A stretch of 64,000 bases of DNA from Streptomyces monomycini (GTDB taxonomy: Bacteria; Actinomycetota; Actinomycetes; Streptomycetales; Streptomycetaceae), in assembly GCF_022271435.1 (NCBI RefSeq), contig NZ_JAFIQY010000011.1:124001-188000 (forward strand), written 5' to 3'. The position numbers were made by a program, and so were the translations under genes. The notes under the pieces are model-generated. The model was not told the origin of the DNA. It worked only from the letters and a program-made list of their open reading frames with translations, and searched no databases. Each line of letters starts with the position of its first letter. The stretch's first letter is position 1. This document shows, piece by piece, positions 62,646 to 64,000 of the stretch.

Positions 62646-63746
62646 ATGTCTGATGCGCCGCGCCATGCCGTGTGCGAATTCTGCGGTCACCGCTTTCTCC
62701 AGCGCACCGGCCCCGGCCGACGGAAGGACTACTGCACCGTGCGGTGCCGACGCCGCGCGCAGCGCCGGCGCGACGGACAGGCGCCGGCGCTGCAGGCGGC
62801 GCGCCAGCCGTGGGCCCAGCAGATCGCTGACGACCTCCAGGCCCAGGCCGCCCGCCTGGCCACCGCCCAGTCCGCAGGCGCCGGCCTGCACGTCCTGCTC
62901 GGCCACGCGGCTGACCTGCGCCAAGAGGTCGACTTCTTCACTGCTGCCGCGGTCCATGATGCCCGGCAGCAGGGCAGCACCTGGGACGAGATCGCCGTCG
63001 CGGGCGGCGTCTCCGCGCCGACCGCCCGTACCCGGTGGCGCGAAATTACCGTGCGCCGGAGGCTGGAACGCCGCGCCCGCCAGAGTCCGGGGCGCTCGGC
63101 GGGCAGCGTTCTATCCATGCCTGGCTCGGCGCCCGGGCCCGCTGCGGACTCCCCGCGCACCGAGCACCCCAGGTTGTTGCTGCCGCCTCGTGCCCTGGCG
63201 GCGGCATTGTCCTACCTTCAGCGGGCGTCGAAGGTTGCCATCGGCGACGCGGCACGGCAGGCAGACCTTTCCCCGTCCTACGTATCGCGGATCCTGTCTG
63301 GTGATCGGACGCCGGCCTGGCCGGTCGTGCACATGATCGCCACCATCTTTCACGGCAACGCCGCCGAGCTGCGCCTGCTCTGGGAGGCCGCCCAGGGCCT
63401 CGGCCACACCACGCGGCCATCGCTGCCTGCCGCTGCTCAGAGGCTGCACGAGGCCCTGCGCGGTTTGCACCTGGCCGCTGCGCGCCCCGCCGTGGCCGAC
63501 ATCTGCGCGACGACCGTCCTGGATCCCGAGATGGTGCGCGACACGCTGGGCGGTGACCACATTCCGGACTGGCCTACCCTCGCCTGCCTCGTTACCCGGC
63601 TCGGAGCGCAGCCCGCCGCCATCAAAGCCCTGTGGGAAGACGTGCACTACGCCGTCCTGGCCTCCCGCGACATCTTCCCCGCCGTCGGCCTGACCGACCT
63701 CCACCCGCCCTCGGAGGATTCAACCGGCACCGGGGGCGCACCATGA
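62646..63746 (+). CDS. Zinc-ribbon and HTH protein
   Basis: A 366-residue protein. An N-terminal CxxC...CxxxC ribbon ('CEFCGHRFLQ', then 'KDYCTVRCRRRAQRR') precedes a helical part with 'STWDEIAVAGGVSAPTARTR' (about 105-130, HTH-like). A second HTH of the XRE type ('VAIGDAARQADLSPSYVSRI', about 196-215) follows, with 'PDWPTLACLVTRLGAQPAAI' as a further XRE-like repeat near the end. It may be a DNA-binding regulator of a mobile or developmental unit. ATG 62646 has GGGGAG eight bases upstream. Its stop overlaps the next start (ATGA). Confidence 0.72.
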   Translation: MSDAPRHAVCEFCGHRFLQRTGPGRRKDYCTVRCRRRAQRRRDGQAPALQAARQPWAQQIADDLQAQAARLATAQSAGAGLHVLLGHAADLRQEVDFFTAAAVHDARQQGSTWDEIAVAGGVSAPTARTRWREITVRRRLERRARQSPGRSAGSVLSMPGSAPGPAADSPRTEHPRLLLPPRALAAALSYLQRASKVAIGDAARQADLSPSYVSRILSGDRTPAWPVVHMIATIFHGNAAELRLLWEAAQGLGHTTRPSLPAAAQRLHEALRGLHLAAARPAVADICATTVLDPEMVRDTLGGDHIPDWPTLACLVTRLGAQPAAIKALWEDVHYAVLASRDIFPAVGLTDLHPPSEDSTGTGGAP

Positions 63747-64000
63747 CCGCTCAGCCCGGACCGCCAACCGCGCACCCCGACCCGCAGGCCGCCGTCCGCG
63801 AGCCGGTGCTCGCTGTCACCTCGCCCCTGGCGTACGCGGCCTTCTGCCAGCTCTACCATGGCGCCTACTTGCACTACGCCCACCTGCGCACCGGAAACGT
63901 ACTGCTGGCCGAGCAGGCCGTCGCGGCGGCCTTCGTCCAGTTGCAGGACCGCTGGCCGACGGTGCTCAGCAGCGCCTGCCCGGCCGCCCACGCCTGGGCC
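63743..64000 (+). CDS. Sigma-factor-like protein, partial (runs off the window)
   Basis: The first 86 residues are visible. After a short Pro-rich start, 'AYAAFCQLYHGAYLHYAHLR' and 'VLLAEQAVAAAFVQLQDRW' resemble sigma region 2 of the ECF-like proteins frequent in Streptomyces. The ATG at 63743 overlaps the stop of the upstream gene, so the two are translationally coupled. The upstream HTH protein could be a partner or co-regulator. The C-terminal part lies beyond the window. Confidence 0.6.
   Translation, partial: MTAQPGPPTAHPDPQAAVREPVLAVTSPLAYAAFCQLYHGAYLHYAHLRTGNVLLAEQAVAAAFVQLQDRWPTVLSSACPAAHAWA

Overview
The window has very high G+C, strong third-position GC bias, GTG starts, leaderless promoters, a chaplin with a sortase signal, and families seen almost only in streptomycetes (DUF397, DUF6415, DUF6194, DUF5753). 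It is almost certainly chromosomal DNA of a Streptomyces species. All identifications come from reading the sequence; no database search was run.

Positions 1-12,000 look like conserved chromosome: an NfeD/YqiJ-like membrane protein with its flotillin partner, a very large AAA+ 'DNA repair ATPase' split by one in-frame TAA, an APC-family permease of the KimA type, and a TRAM-domain RNA methyltransferase. Four phased TGACGCT repeats lie just after the methyltransferase. Accessory DNA with many broken genes starts there.

Positions 12,000-43,500 hold small regulators and remnants. Intact genes encode a cold-shock protein, an SDR oxidoreductase, two nearly identical DUF664/DinB-like proteins, two alpha/beta hydrolase paralogues, a two-HTH MerR regulator, a beta-propeller-like protein, a lamin-tail secreted protein, a long chaplin with a PPGHK repeat stalk, an AraC regulator, a carbonic anhydrase and an unusual ECF sigma factor with a membrane extension. 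Partner-switching and ANTAR genes recur: STAS, STAS-ANTAR, PAS-PAS-SpoIIE, GAF-ANTAR and RsbW-like ATPases. Several of these are broken, one by an IS630-type element whose ends and TA target duplication can be read exactly.

Positions 43,500-55,300 hold the main candidate system, a compact lipid-type biosynthetic cluster read leftward. Its order is an aldehyde dehydrogenase-cytochrome P450 fusion, an ACP, a fatty acyl-AMP ligase, a small acidic coiled protein, a second ACP, a ketosynthase, an NAD(P)-dependent reductase and a SAM methyltransferase. Several stop/start codons overlap. An ABC1-family kinase diverges from it and is followed by a perfect 60-bp palindrome. A plausible logic is that the ligase adenylates a fatty acid and loads an ACP, the ketosynthase extends it, the P450/ALDH fusion oxidises the chain, and the reductase and methyltransferase release or tailor it. 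The product is unknown.

Positions 55,300-64,000 hold a lipoprotein, small membrane proteins, an APH-type phosphotransferase, two opposed tyrosine-recombinase remnants, the end of a Tn3-type transposase, an A+T-rich stretch, a structured leader, and an operon of a zinc-ribbon/HTH protein and a sigma-like protein that runs off the window.
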